The notes beneath the pieces are model-generated. The model was not told where the DNA came from. It made no database searches and saw only the letters and a program-made list of their open reading frames with translations. From a virus, in the IMG/VR virus record IMGVR_UViG_3300035670_001266, positions 1 through 23,435 of that record: a stretch of DNA of 23,435 bases; one strand, written 5' to 3'. The stretch's first letter is position 1. Each line of letters opens with the position of its first letter. Below are positions 13,647 to 20,637 of the stretch, piece after piece. The position numbers and the translations under genes were made by a program.

Positions 13647-14350
13647 TGAGTGAAGTAAATTTGATCGGTATTACCAAGCCGAGTGCTTATACAGAATGTA
13701 CCACAGCTAATGAACTTGTAGCATGGGCTGCAAGAGTTTCTAATCCTTCAAATCAAAACAATACAGCAACAGCACCAAAGCTAGTTCGATATCTGATTCA
13801 GAACCAACATTGGTCACCTTTGGAGATGGTCCATGTTTCTATGGAAATTAAAACAACTCGTGATATCGCTCGTCAAATCCTTCGCCATCGTTCCTTCTCC
13901 TTTCAAGAATACAGTCAACGCTACGCAGATCCTACAAAGGATCTTGGATTCATCGAACGTGAAGCCAGACTACAGGACGCCAAGAACCGCCAAAACTCGG
14001 TGGAACTGGGACCCGACGAAAACCGACTGGCCGAGGAATGGAACATAGTTCAAAAGCAAGCCATCAACGCAGCCAAGTTCGCATACAACTGGGCGATTGA
14101 GCGCGGCATCGCTAAGGAACAGGCTCGTGCCGTTCTACCAGAGGGTAACACCGAGTCGGTAATGATCATGTCTGGTTCACTTCGTAGCTGGGTTCACTAT
14201 TGCCAGCTTCGTATGGACAAGGCGACACAGAAAGAACATCGCATCGTAGCAGAACAGGCTTGGGAAATTATCGGTCAGCACTTTCCGGATGTAATCAAGG
14301 CACTTGATGACATGGCACAGTGGGCAGAGTTCGAGAGAAAACTACCTTGA
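13646..14350 (+). CDS. thyX: flavin-dependent thymidylate synthase ThyX
   Basis: A 234-aa ThyX. The family signature (RHRxxSxxxxSxR) is present as RHRSFSFQEYSQR at 80-92. The C-terminal substrate region ARAVLPEGNTES ... SLRSWVHYCQLRMD is also typical. It converts dUMP to dTMP using methylene-tetrahydrofolate and FAD/NADPH, giving dihydrofolate-independent thymidylate supply. Length fits the family (about 220-250 aa). GGAG at 13631-13634 precedes ATG 13646 at a somewhat long distance, and the TAATG overlap suggests coupling. It stands with primase and upstream of the RNR operon, consistent with building dNTP pools for phage replication. T4 itself uses ThyA-type Td; ThyX is common in aquatic T4-like phages. 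Confidence 0.95.
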   Translation: MSEVNLIGITKPSAYTECTTANELVAWAARVSNPSNQNNTATAPKLVRYLIQNQHWSPLEMVHVSMEIKTTRDIARQILRHRSFSFQEYSQRYADPTKDLGFIEREARLQDAKNRQNSVELGPDENRLAEEWNIVQKQAINAAKFAYNWAIERGIAKEQARAVLPEGNTESVMIMSGSLRSWVHYCQLRMDKATQKEHRIVAEQAWEIIGQHFPDVIKALDDMAQWAEFERKLP

Positions 14351-14375
14351 CCAAAAATCTAGGAACGTTTAGAAT
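14347..14375 (+). promoter_or_regulatory. sigma-70-like promoter for the galE-nrd unit
   Basis: TTGACC (14347-14352) and TAGAAT (14370-14375) with a 17-bp spacer, beginning at the end of thyX. Transcription would start near 14382. The 14382-14435 leader contains a bulged hairpin (TTGGTCGC with GCGCCAA, 14381-14404) with a T-rich loop and the palindrome CCAAATTTTGG (14401-14411). I see no clear terminator; the hairpin may weakly end read-through from thyX. Confidence 0.5.
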
Positions 14376-14435
14376 CGCGGTTGGTCGCATTTTTTTCGCG
14401 CCAAATTTTGGGTTCAAAAAAGTCGGGTGGAAAAT

Positions 14436-15287
14436 ATGAAAGTTTTAGTCACTGGAGCCACTGGTTATATCGGAAGTCATCTTGTTAAAAAGTTGGCAGA
14501 GGGTGGGCATGACGTATTTGCCACGGACAAAAACTTGAACCAGAATAACATTGACAAATACGTTTGTGGTAATGTCATTCCGTGGGATATTAGAATTCCT
14601 ACTTTCATTGGAACATATGACGCGGTGGTTCATCTTGCTGCATTGACTATGGTTTCTAAATCAGTGGAAATGCCAGTTACCTACTATAAAACAAATTTAC
14701 TAGGAACTGATAATCTTGTAAGTGCTACACGAACCGATAATTTCATCTATTGTAGCACTGGATCGGCATTTCAACCTGGTAGTAGTCCTTATGCTGGTAG
14801 CAAGAGGGCGGGTGAAGATGTTGTAACTCTCTTACCAGGTTATTCTATTGCTCGTTTTTATAATGTCAGTGGAAATGAAGGTTTCAAGAAATTTGACGAT
14901 AGTTACTATCATCTTGTTCGTAAACTGGCCGCTGTCGTGAATGGTCTATATCCAGAGATAGAAATTTACGGAACGGATTACCAGACAAGAGATGGAACTA
15001 CAATTCGCAATTATACACATGTTACCGATATCGTAGATGCTCTTTATAAGATGGTAGAACACGGCGCAACTAATAATATCGAATGTTTAGGTAGCACAAC
15101 TGGTAGTTCTGTTTTTGAAGTAGTTCGTGCAATGGAAAGAGTTATAGGTAAACCTCTTAATAAAGTGTATTCTAATCGCCGTCCAGGTGAAGTAGTAGAA
15201 TCCGTATTACCAGAAGTAAGTCGATTTTTTGTTGAAAATAAAACACTAGAAGATATTTGCCTCTCAGCCCTGGAGTATGAAAAATGA
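14436..15287 (+). CDS. galE: GalE-like UDP-sugar 4-epimerase (NAD-dependent SDR)
   Basis: A 283-aa extended short-chain dehydrogenase/reductase. ATG 14436 gives the standard opening MKVLVTGATGYIGSH with the Rossmann GxxGxxG at 7-13; an in-frame GTG at 14427 is rejected because GGGTGG there best serves as ribosome site. Catalytic residues are S107/T108, Y119 and K123 (YAGSK). RFYNVSG (140-146) and the IYGTDYQTRDGTTIRNYTHV segment are GalE-type signatures for UDP-sugar binding. It probably interconverts UDP-glucose and UDP-galactose or an N-acetyl analogue. At 283 aa it is shorter than bacterial GalE (about 338), so the substrate may differ. It leads the nucleotide-metabolism operon and overlaps the MazG gene (ATGA). 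Confidence 0.8.
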   Translation: MKVLVTGATGYIGSHLVKKLAEGGHDVFATDKNLNQNNIDKYVCGNVIPWDIRIPTFIGTYDAVVHLAALTMVSKSVEMPVTYYKTNLLGTDNLVSATRTDNFIYCSTGSAFQPGSSPYAGSKRAGEDVVTLLPGYSIARFYNVSGNEGFKKFDDSYYHLVRKLAAVVNGLYPEIEIYGTDYQTRDGTTIRNYTHVTDIVDALYKMVEHGATNNIECLGSTTGSSVFEVVRAMERVIGKPLNKVYSNRRPGEVVESVLPEVSRFFVENKTLEDICLSALEYEK

Positions 15288-15817
15288 GTGATACCGTAGA
15301 AGTTAAGCACGATCCTGTTTCCGATGAATATTATATTACATGGGACAAGTTTGAAGAAATGGGCTGGAAAGAAGGCGATACTATCGTCTGGACAGAAAAT
15401 GAAGATGGGAGTTTTACATTGAATAAGAAGAATAATTATCAGAATGACGTTGAACAGTTTATGGCGGCCGCCGATCAGTATATTGGCGCAACTCCACATC
15501 TAAACGAAAATAACGAGGCTCAGGCCAAGCTATATATTGATCTAATTGACGAAGAATTTCGTGAACTTTGTGACGGATTTCTTCGTCGCCATATCGGTGA
15601 CATTGCAGACGGCGGCGCAGACCTAGTTTGGGTCGTCAAGGGCCTATTTACTACTCTTGGAATTGATTTTGATCAAGTCTGGGAAGAAATTCGTGCTTCT
15701 AATATGAGCAAGGTTGTCGAAGGTAAAGTAATTCGTCGGGAAGATGGTAAGATTCTAAAGCCAGATACTTACTTCAAGCCCGATATTCAAAAGGTTCTAA
15801 AGAAGCAGGGAATGTAA
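15284..15817 (+). CDS. AbrB-like domain fused to MazG-like NTP pyrophosphohydrolase
   Basis: A 177-aa fusion. Residues about 1-50 look like a swapped-hairpin AbrB/SpoVT-type domain: EYYITWDKFEEMGWKEGDTI followed by GSFTLNKK. Residues about 54-145 are an all-alpha NTP-PPase of the MazG/HisE type: VEQFMAAADQ, metal-binding DEEFREL, DIADGGADLVWVVKG and the closing ASNMSKV. MazG-like enzymes hydrolyse NTPs or dNTPs to monophosphates; phage forms are proposed to recycle host nucleotides or alter alarmone levels. AbrB domains usually bind DNA or mediate dimerisation; the fused one may dimerise the enzyme. The gene overlaps galE and precedes nrdA directly, in line with nucleotide-pool control. Confidence 0.82.
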   Translation: MSDTVEVKHDPVSDEYYITWDKFEEMGWKEGDTIVWTENEDGSFTLNKKNNYQNDVEQFMAAADQYIGATPHLNENNEAQAKLYIDLIDEEFRELCDGFLRRHIGDIADGGADLVWVVKGLFTTLGIDFDQVWEEIRASNMSKVVEGKVIRREDGKILKPDTYFKPDIQKVLKKQGM

Positions 15818-17617
15818 ATGGCAAAAGAAAACTATCTCGGAATTGAAATTGACCTGTCGCGGGACAACCTGTTTGACAAGCTAGGTATTCAGCGTCTACA
15901 GGAATCGTATATGCGAGAGGATGAGACTTCTCCGCAGCATAGGTTTGCTTTTGTATCTAAGACGTTCTCTTCCAATCCAGAACATGCCCAGCGTCTGTAT
16001 GAGTATGCGTCTAAGCACTGGCTTTCGTATGCAACTCCTATTCTCTCGTTTGGTCGTTCCAAGCGAGGTATGCCCATTAGTTGCTTCCTAAACTACATTG
16101 AAGATACTGCGGAGGGACTAGTTGACAATCTTTCGGAAACAAATTGGCTGTCTATGTTGGGCGGCGGCGTTGGTATTGGCTTTGGCATTCGCGCCGCAGA
16201 TGACAAGTCTACTGGTGTTATGCCTCATCTTCGTACCTATGATGCTTCTAGTATGGCTTACCGTCAAGGTCGCACTCGCCGTGGCTCTTATGCTGCTTAT
16301 CTTGACATTTCTCACCCTGATGTTGGCCTTTTTCTAGAAATGCGTAAGCCCACGGGTGATCCGAATATGCGGGCGCTCAACTTGCACCATGGCATCAATA
16401 TCACAGATGACTTCATGGAAATCATCGAACGTTGTATGACCGATCCTAGTGCAGACGATAGCTGGGAACTTCGTGATCCTGCCTCCAATGAAGTTCGTGA
16501 AGTGGTTTCTGCTAAGGAACTATGGCAGAAGATTCTTGAACTTCGAATGATGACTGGTGAGCCATACATTCACTTCATCGATACTTCGAACCGAGCGATG
16601 CCAGATTTTCAGAAGGCACTTGGTCTAAAGATTCACCAGTCGAATCTCTGCTCTGAAATCATTCTGCCAACCGATAAGAAGCGCACGGCTGTTTGTTGTC
16701 TGTCTTCTGTCAATCTAGAATATTATGATGCATGGTCTAAGGATTCTATGTTCCTTAAGGACATGGCAGAAATGCTAGACAACGTTCTCCAGTATTTTAT
16801 CGACAATGCACCTAGCGCAGTGAAGCGGGCCAAATATTCTGCTATGCGTGAACGTTCTATTGGCATCGGCGCGCTCGGCTTTCATGCCTACCTACAAAAG
16901 AAGGGTATTGCTTGGGAATCTGCTGTTGCTAAGGGTACCAATATGCGCATCTTCAAGCATATCAAGACCCGTCTAGATGCAGCCAATCTTGAACTTGGTA
17001 CAGAACGGGGTGAAGCACCTGATGCTACTGGCACTGGTCGTCGTTTCTCGCACATGCAGGCGATTGCGCCTAATGCGTCTTCATCGATTATCATGGGTAA
17101 CACCAGTCCTTCGATTGAACCGTGGCGCGCTAATGCCTATCGTCAGGATACACTCTCTGGTGCGTATCTAAACAAGAATAAGTTTCTTGATAAGATTATC
17201 ACAGAAGAAGCCAAGAACCACAAGGATGGGTGGTATGACGAAACTTGGTCGTCAATCATCGCAAACGATGGCTCTGTCCAGCATCTTTCTTGGATGGATG
17301 AAATCACGAAAGAGATATATAAGACTGCAATGGAAATCGATCAGCGTTGGGTTATCGAACACGCCGCTGACCGCCAGAAGTTTATTGATCAGGCTCAGTC
17401 TCTCAATATCTTCTTCCGTCCAGATTGTAATATTAAGTATCTTCATGCGGTACATTATCTCGCATGGAAACAGGGTCTAAAAACGCTATACTACTGCCGC
17501 TCCGAGAAGATCGGTAAGGCAGATAAGGTTGCTAAGAAGATCGAACGAGAAGCGATTAAGGAAATCGACTTCAAGGCGATGATCGATGGCGATACTTGTG
17601 TAGCCTGCGAAGGATAA
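15818..17617 (+). CDS. nrdA: class Ia ribonucleotide reductase alpha subunit NrdA
   Basis: A 599-aa catalytic subunit that reduces NDPs to dNDPs. Active-site residues are all visible: C89 in PISCF, N276/C278/E280 in SNLCSE, C293 in AVCCLSS, and the radical-transfer tyrosine pair in LYYCRS near the C-terminus. The tail ends in CVACEG (C594, C597), the redox pair that is re-reduced by glutaredoxin or thioredoxin. It begins at the substrate domain with no N-terminal ATP cone (about 90 residues in E. coli NrdA), so the usual dATP off-switch is absent; this explains the short length. Glutaredoxin and NrdB follow immediately. It starts directly after the MazG stop. Confidence 0.97.
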   Translation: MAKENYLGIEIDLSRDNLFDKLGIQRLQESYMREDETSPQHRFAFVSKTFSSNPEHAQRLYEYASKHWLSYATPILSFGRSKRGMPISCFLNYIEDTAEGLVDNLSETNWLSMLGGGVGIGFGIRAADDKSTGVMPHLRTYDASSMAYRQGRTRRGSYAAYLDISHPDVGLFLEMRKPTGDPNMRALNLHHGINITDDFMEIIERCMTDPSADDSWELRDPASNEVREVVSAKELWQKILELRMMTGEPYIHFIDTSNRAMPDFQKALGLKIHQSNLCSEIILPTDKKRTAVCCLSSVNLEYYDAWSKDSMFLKDMAEMLDNVLQYFIDNAPSAVKRAKYSAMRERSIGIGALGFHAYLQKKGIAWESAVAKGTNMRIFKHIKTRLDAANLELGTERGEAPDATGTGRRFSHMQAIAPNASSSIIMGNTSPSIEPWRANAYRQDTLSGAYLNKNKFLDKIITEEAKNHKDGWYDETWSSIIANDGSVQHLSWMDEITKEIYKTAMEIDQRWVIEHAADRQKFIDQAQSLNIFFRPDCNIKYLHAVHYLAWKQGLKTLYYCRSEKIGKADKVAKKIEREAIKEIDFKAMIDGDTCVACEG

Positions 17618-17621
17618 ACAT

Positions 17622-17858
17622 ATGGCACAATATTTTGCACAGATAGTATCTAAACCAGATTGTCCGTATTGCGTAAAGGCTAAGGAATTCATGGTTGGCA
17701 TGGATATCCAGTATACTGAAATGGTAGTCGGTAAAGACTGCCAATGGGAAGACATTACAGCGCAACTTCCAAATGTGACAACAGTTCCACAGATTTGGAT
17801 CAATGGTGAACATGTTGGTGGTTATGATGATCTAGTAAATTGGGCAGCGGAGGTATAA
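17622..17858 (+). CDS. glutaredoxin
   Basis: A 78-aa glutaredoxin with the dithiol site CPYC (14-17), the cis-proline motif TVPQIWI (P56) and the glutathione-binding GGYDD (66-70). It is placed between nrdA and nrdB, overlapping nrdB by TAATG, so its job is almost certainly to reduce the NrdA C-terminal cysteines (C594/C597) after each turnover. AAGGA just upstream serves ATG 17622. It fills the role of T4 nrdC (a thioredoxin-like glutaredoxin), but it is embedded within the RNR operon. Glutathione would come from the host. Confidence 0.95.
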   Translation: MAQYFAQIVSKPDCPYCVKAKEFMVGMDIQYTEMVVGKDCQWEDITAQLPNVTTVPQIWINGEHVGGYDDLVNWAAEV

Positions 17859-18835
17859 TGTCTAATCTTTTGAGCGAACGCTCGTATTTCAAACCTTTTA
17901 ATTATCCATGGGCATATGATGCCTGGTTGAAGCATGAACAATCACACTGGCTTCATACCGAAGTTCCAATGATTGAAGATGTTAACGATTGGAAGAAGCG
18001 CCTCACAGATGGCGAAAAGCACTTCCTGACAAATATTTTTCGTTTCTTTACACAAGGCGATATCGATGTTGCGGGTGGTTATGTAAAGAACTATCTACCG
18101 TATTTCCCACAGCCAGAAATCCGTATGATGCTGATGGGCTTTGCAGCAAGGGAGGCTCTCCATGTGGCAGCCTATTCACACCTTATTGAAACTCTGGGCA
18201 TGCCAGAGACAACGTATCAGGAATTTCTTGAATACGAGTCGATGCGAGCCAAGCACGACTACTTTACAGATTTGTCGAATTCAAATGGAACGCCAGAATC
18301 AGTTGCGACCAATATCGCCGCGTTTAGTGCATTCACTGAGGGTATGCAACTGTTCTCATCCTTCATCATGCTCCTCAACTTCCCTCGTCACGGAAAAATG
18401 AAGGGTATGGGACAGATTGTTACTTGGTCGATTGTTGATGAAACTCAACACGCCGAGTCGATGATCAAGTTGTTCCGCACTTACGTTGAAGAGAACCGCG
18501 ATATCTGGAATGATGAACTAAAGTCCAGCATCTACACTATTGCAGAACGAATGGTAGAACTAGAAGATAAGTTTATCGAACTGTCGTTCTCCATGGGTGC
18601 AATGGAAAATCTAACAGAAGATGATGTAAAGAAGTATATCCGCTACATTGCAGATAGACGATTGATTGCTTTGGGTATGAAGGGCATCTTTAAGGTAAAG
18701 AAGAATCCCTTGCCATGGGTCGAAGAAATGATCAATGCCCCGACTCACACCAACTTCTTTGAAAATCGTGCTACAGATTATGCGAAGGGTGCCCTGAGTG
18801 GTAAATGGGATGACGTTTGGGGAGTAGCAGCGTAG
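17858..18835 (+). CDS. nrdB: class Ia ribonucleotide reductase beta subunit NrdB
   Basis: A 325-aa diiron radical subunit. ATG 17858 has a strong GGAGG at 17849-17853; an upstream TTG (17840) is rejected. The metal ligands are complete: D68, E99 and H102 in EALH, E161 in FTEGMQ, E195 and H198 in DETQH. The radical tyrosine is Y106, four residues after H102, matching E. coli Y122 after H118. So this is a tyrosyl-radical class Ia enzyme, not a Tyr-less Ic form. It pairs with the upstream NrdA. Its stop overlaps the GTG start of the following zinc-ribbon miniprotein. Confidence 0.97.
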   Translation: MSNLLSERSYFKPFNYPWAYDAWLKHEQSHWLHTEVPMIEDVNDWKKRLTDGEKHFLTNIFRFFTQGDIDVAGGYVKNYLPYFPQPEIRMMLMGFAAREALHVAAYSHLIETLGMPETTYQEFLEYESMRAKHDYFTDLSNSNGTPESVATNIAAFSAFTEGMQLFSSFIMLLNFPRHGKMKGMGQIVTWSIVDETQHAESMIKLFRTYVEENRDIWNDELKSSIYTIAERMVELEDKFIELSFSMGAMENLTEDDVKKYIRYIADRRLIALGMKGIFKVKKNPLPWVEEMINAPTHTNFFENRATDYAKGALSGKWDDVWGVAA

Positions 18836-18987
18836 TGGAAGAACAAGAATGCTTTTCATGTGATGCTATATTTGAGGTAGCACATGACAATGATGAAGAA
18901 TATTATAAAGTAAAATATTGCCCATTCTGTGGAACACAGATTGAAGAAGAGAGCCTCGACTGGAATGACTGGGACGAGGACGAATAA
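18835..18987 (+). CDS. zinc-ribbon miniprotein
   Basis: A 50-aa acidic protein. GTG 18835 overlaps the nrdB stop TAG. Two knuckles are present: CFSC (6-9) and CPFC (29-32, followed by GTQ), spaced as in a zinc ribbon, with a strand pattern VAHDNDEEYYKVKY between them and an acidic C-terminal tail (DWNDWDEDE). I recall similar tiny zinc-ribbon proteins next to RNR or replication genes in cyanophages. The function is unknown; a protein adaptor is plausible. No independent ribosome site is clear, so coupled translation from nrdB is likely. Confidence 0.75.
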   Translation: MEEQECFSCDAIFEVAHDNDEEYYKVKYCPFCGTQIEEESLDWNDWDEDE

Positions 18988-19008
18988 ATAGTTCACTTTG
19001 GAGTGAAC
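18983..19008 (+). promoter_or_regulatory. late-like element AATAAATA plus RBS-masking hairpin
   Basis: AATAAATA (18983-18990) differs from the late consensus in one base. Directly after it GTTCACT (18991-18997) pairs perfectly with AGTGAAC (19002-19008) around the loop TTGG. The ribosome site GGAG (19000-19003) of the gene at 19012 is half in the loop and half in the stem, so the hairpin should hide it. A late start near 18996 would remove the left arm. Confidence 0.5.
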
Positions 19009-19011
19009 TTA

Positions 19012-19365
19012 ATGGCTATTAAAAAGAAAAAGCCGTCGCCAAAGAAAGTGCATCGTGTGTATGTTACTTACTTTGACGACGGCAAATTTTATATTGGGTA
19101 TTCATGTAAACCAGAGAAACTATATGAAAAATATTTCGGTAGTTCCTCTTATGTGACTAACTATGAAGGCGAAATGCGTAAAGAAACTATTGTAGAATAT
19201 GATAGTAAATCGCATGCCAAGGCAGTTGAACATATGTTGCAATGGGAATATAGACATGATCCCAATTGTATTAATGACATGTGGAACGTTAGATTGCGTC
19301 TGTCTCATTTGAAAGGATTAGTATTACCAGACTGGAGACCAGGATGTTTTTCGCAGCACTCTTAA
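19012..19365 (+). CDS. GIY-YIG-like protein, possibly a degenerate nuclease
   Basis: A 117-aa basic protein. ATG 19012 sits eight bases after GGAG (19000-19003); the in-frame GTG at 19003 overlaps that site. RVYVTYFDDGKFYIGYSCKP (15-34) has the spacing of a GIY-YIG core (VYV ... YIG). YFGSS (41-45) and the later SHAKAVEHMLQWEYRHDP (67-84) fit the remaining strands and the Glu-bearing helix of that fold. The Arg expected about ten residues after YIG is not evident (KPEKLYEK), so cleavage activity is doubtful. T4-like phages carry many GIY-YIG homing enzymes (Seg type), but this small form lacks a DNA-recognition domain. It overlaps the next gene by 22 bases. Confidence 0.65.
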   Translation: MAIKKKKPSPKKVHRVYVTYFDDGKFYIGYSCKPEKLYEKYFGSSSYVTNYEGEMRKETIVEYDSKSHAKAVEHMLQWEYRHDPNCINDMWNVRLRLSHLKGLVLPDWRPGCFSQHS

Positions 19366-20318
19366 TGCTAGTGGCCCTAGCGATTACTGGTGTCGCAGGC
19401 TACTTTTCTATCTTGGGATTGATGGCTATCTTCCCTGCATCTCCTATTGCCGTTGCAGCGATGGGTGGTGTATTAGAACTTGCTAAGTTGGTAACGGCCA
19501 GCTGGGTTTATAGAAATTGGAAAACTGCCAACAAGTTATTGAAGACTTACTTTACAATAGCGGTTTGTGTGTTATCATTCATCACCAGCATGGGTGTATT
19601 TGGTTATCTAAGTAAGGCACATATCGAACATAGCACCATCGGTGGATCATCGCAATTGCAGATTGCACAACTAGAAAGCCAGAAGGCTTCGGCAGAAAGG
19701 AGACTAAAGAATGCACAAACTTCTTTGGATACGCTGGACCGACTTACTACTGGCGAAAATATCCTCGATGCTAACTTCATTAGAAACAGGCAGAAACGGG
19801 AACGTGCGACCCTTAATCGCGAAATTGAACAAGCGACTACAGATATTCAGAATATTGAGACTAATCTCATACCGCTCAAAACTGAAACCCTTAAACTTGA
19901 GGCGGAAGTCGGGCCGATCAAATATGTAGCGGAACTGTTCTACGGTAGCGGTGATAGTGCCACTATCGACAAGGCCGTGCGCATGATGATCATTGTTCTG
20001 ATCTTTGTGTTTGATCCTCTGGCTATTCTTTTGATTATCGCAGCGAATATGACTCTTTTAGGGTTGACAAAACGAGAAGAATCAGATACAGTTAATATTG
20101 CTTTTGAAGAACCGCAACCAACTGAGGCATTGAAAGAGGTTGTAAGAAAAGCGAAGAAGAATCGTAAGAAGACGCCAAAGCCCGTTGCACAAGAGGTTCC
20201 TGATTTCTTTGCGTTTGAAAAGCATGGCTCTACTCATGATGTTCCAATGCCAGATCCACCACGCAGAAATGCGAGGGGACAAATTATTATTGATGAGTCT
20301 AATATAAGGAAAATGTGA
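19344..20318 (+). CDS. four-TM membrane protein with central coiled coil
   Basis: A 324-aa protein with three hydrophobic segments at the N-terminus (about 3-30, 33-55 and 66-90), a central Glu/Lys/Gln-rich coiled coil (about 104-190), a fourth segment (about 211-240) and a basic cytoplasmic-like tail (about 260-324). The motif GVLELAKLVTASWVYRNW and the late FVFDPLAILLIIAANMT are conserved in membrane proteins that I recall from many phages, with no known function. GGAG at 19334-19337 serves ATG 19344 inside the preceding gene. An early membrane protein of this size could act in superinfection exclusion or host-envelope remodelling, but the sequence alone does not show it. Confidence 0.8.
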   Translation: MFFAALLMLVALAITGVAGYFSILGLMAIFPASPIAVAAMGGVLELAKLVTASWVYRNWKTANKLLKTYFTIAVCVLSFITSMGVFGYLSKAHIEHSTIGGSSQLQIAQLESQKASAERRLKNAQTSLDTLDRLTTGENILDANFIRNRQKRERATLNREIEQATTDIQNIETNLIPLKTETLKLEAEVGPIKYVAELFYGSGDSATIDKAVRMMIIVLIFVFDPLAILLIIAANMTLLGLTKREESDTVNIAFEEPQPTEALKEVVRKAKKNRKKTPKPVAQEVPDFFAFEKHGSTHDVPMPDPPRRNARGQIIIDESNIRKM

Positions 20319-20319
20319 A

Positions 20320-20589
20320 ATGACTATGACTACTATTGAAGCAATGCGTGAAGACCTTAAGAACAGCCTTCGTGCTAAGATTGGTACTGTGACTTTTACT
20401 AAGGCTAACGGTGATGAACGAGTGATGCGTTGCACTCTACAGGAATCAGTGCTTCCCAAGCAGACTGATCTAGAAGAAGCAGTCCAGAAGAAGGGTCCTA
20501 CTGATTCGCTGGCTGTATGGGATCTAGAAAAAAACGCATGGCGCTCTTTCCGTTATGATTCTGTAATTTCAGTCACTTTTGAGGGTTGA
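20320..20589 (+). CDS. SH3-like beta-barrel small protein (DUF2693-like)
   Basis: An 89-aa protein. GTVTFTKANGDERVMRCTL (22-40) and the closing VWDLEKNAWRSFRYDSVISV are the signature of a small phage family that I recall as DUF2693, annotated as SH3 beta-barrel fold-containing. The N-terminal 20 residues are a helix. AAGGA at 20306-20310 precedes ATG 20320 at nine bases. It is the last gene before a strong promoter whose -35 box overlaps its stop codon. Function unknown; small SH3-like phage proteins often bind nucleic acid or host partners. Confidence 0.8.
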   Translation: MTMTTIEAMREDLKNSLRAKIGTVTFTKANGDERVMRCTLQESVLPKQTDLEEAVQKKGPTDSLAVWDLEKNAWRSFRYDSVISVTFEG

Positions 20590-20614
20590 CAAACGACTCG
20601 ATATATCGTATATT
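20586..20614 (+). promoter_or_regulatory. strong sigma-70-like promoter
   Basis: A consensus TTGACA (20586-20591) with TATATT (20609-20614) at a 17-bp spacing, the best host-type promoter in the window. The spacer contains the palindrome CGATATATCG (20599-20608). ATATATC (20601-20607) and GATATAT (20616-20622) form an inverted repeat centred on the -10 box, which may be an operator. Transcription would start near 20621, leaving a short leader with AAGGAG (20627-20632) for ATG 20638. Confidence 0.7.
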
Positions 20615-20637
20615 AGATATATTGAGAAGGAGATGTT

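Noticed and set aside
14376-14411. Rho-independent terminator after thyX
   Set aside because: The stem is bulged and short, and the T-run is in the loop and not after the stem, so I describe it only as a leader structure.
15044-15499. Open frame of 151 codons on the - strand
   Set aside because: It lies across the well-supported galE and MazG genes, its translation shows no known motif, and no other gene in the window is on the - strand.
19012-19365. Mobile homing element
   Set aside because: GIY-YIG-like similarity alone is not enough: no intron boundaries, no DNA-recognition domain and no interrupted gene beside it.
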